6,795 nt of DNA from CBDAPE01 sp965198325 (GTDB lineage: Bacteria; Pseudomonadota; Alphaproteobacteria; UBA828; JAPUJA01): contig CBDAPE010000006.1 of NCBI GenBank assembly GCA_965198325.1, positions 1 to 6,795 on the forward strand. Direction: 5' to 3'. Below the pieces are notes generated by a model, which was given only the letters and a program-made list of their open reading frames with translations, was not told where the DNA came from and ran no database searches. The stretch's first letter is position 1. The number at the start of each line of letters is the position of its first letter. This document shows, piece after piece, positions 6,412 to 6,795 of this stretch. Position numbers and translations under genes: made by a program.

Positions 6412-6795
6412 ATGAGCGCCGCTTCCCGGCCCTACGATCCGCGTAACGCGGACCTTCGAAGCTTCCACGACTCGATTCCGGCGTTCCTCGATGGCGGCGA
6501 CTCGCCGCGGAACTATCTCGAACGCTGCCTGGAGGCGATCGCGGAGCGCGAGCCGGATGTGAAGGCCTTCGTCACAACCAATATCCAGGGCGCGCGCGAG
6601 GCGGCGGACCGATCCTCCGCACGTTACAGGGAGAACCGCCCACTGTCCGTGGTCGACGGCATGCCGGTCTGCATCAAGGACCTCTACGAGACCGTGGACA
6701 TGCCGACCCAGATGAACAGCCCGGTCTATGAGGGATGGCAGTCCATCCGCGATGCCGCCCATGTGTATGCGCTCCGCAAGGGCGGGGCCGGCATC
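6412..6795 (+). CDS. Amidase signature family enzyme, 3'-truncated
   Basis: The first 128 residues of a larger protein are visible; the frame stays open to the window edge. Amidase-signature enzymes (usually about 450-500 residues) hydrolyse amides to acid and ammonia or amine through a Ser-cisSer-Lys triad. The N-terminal helix YLERCLEAIAEREPDVKAFV (35-54) is typical of the family. It is followed by PLSVVDGMPVCIKDLYETVDMPT (77-99), which contains the conserved catalytic lysine, Lys89, in the IKD motif. The GSSGG-type serine region would lie beyond the edge and cannot be checked. No signal peptide is seen, so it is probably cytoplasmic. The usual family wording after the lysine is PTTxGS; here it is PTQMNS, a mild departure. 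It starts 27 bases after hydrolase B with its own SD, so it is probably in the same operon. Possible identities include an aliphatic or aryl amidase or an allophanate- or hydrazide-type enzyme. A GatA subunit is less likely, since no gatB or gatC is nearby. Confidence 0.88.
   Translation, partial: MSAASRPYDPRNADLRSFHDSIPAFLDGGDSPRNYLERCLEAIAEREPDVKAFVTTNIQGAREAADRSSARYRENRPLSVVDGMPVCIKDLYETVDMPTQMNSPVYEGWQSIRDAAHVYALRKGGAGI

Overview
The window is GC-rich, densely coding DNA, and every gene lies on the + strand. GC-rich third codon positions, purine-rich Shine-Dalgarno (SD) sites and a peptide-type ABC transporter set among hydrolases point to a Proteobacterium, most likely an alphaproteobacterium. 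That placement is inferred from composition and gene content; there is no taxonomic marker. No RNA gene, mobile element, CRISPR array or phage gene was seen.

Layout: (1) 1-943, the 3' part of a serine hydrolase of the alpha/beta type, cut by the left edge. (2) 944-1078, a 135-base spacer with two short GC palindromes. (3) 1079-4572, three parts of a peptide/nickel-type (Dpp/Opp) ABC importer: a secreted substrate-binding protein, a DppB-type permease starting at TTG, and a DppC-type permease overlapping the previous gene by 35 bases. (4) 4598-6384, two tandem alpha/beta hydrolases of exactly 292 residues each. They align without gaps and are about 53% identical by hand count, so they are a gene duplication. 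(5) 6412-6795, the first 128 codons of an amidase-signature enzyme, cut by the right edge.

The genes from 1079 onward are spaced by 67 bases or less, or overlap, and almost certainly form one operon. The 135-base gap after the first hydrolase leaves open whether it belongs to the same transcript. The two ATPase subunits that normally complete such an importer are not in the window; hydrolase genes occupy the place where they are often found.

Taken together, the cluster looks like an uptake-and-hydrolysis pathway. A periplasmic protein captures a small, probably amide- or ester-bearing organic compound, the permeases import it, and up to three serine hydrolases and an amidase cleave it in the cytoplasm. 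The substrate cannot be read from the sequence. The most interesting points are the duplicated hydrolase pair, whose C-terminal half resembles meta-cleavage-product hydrolases but whose nucleophile motif does not, and the combination of genes around it.
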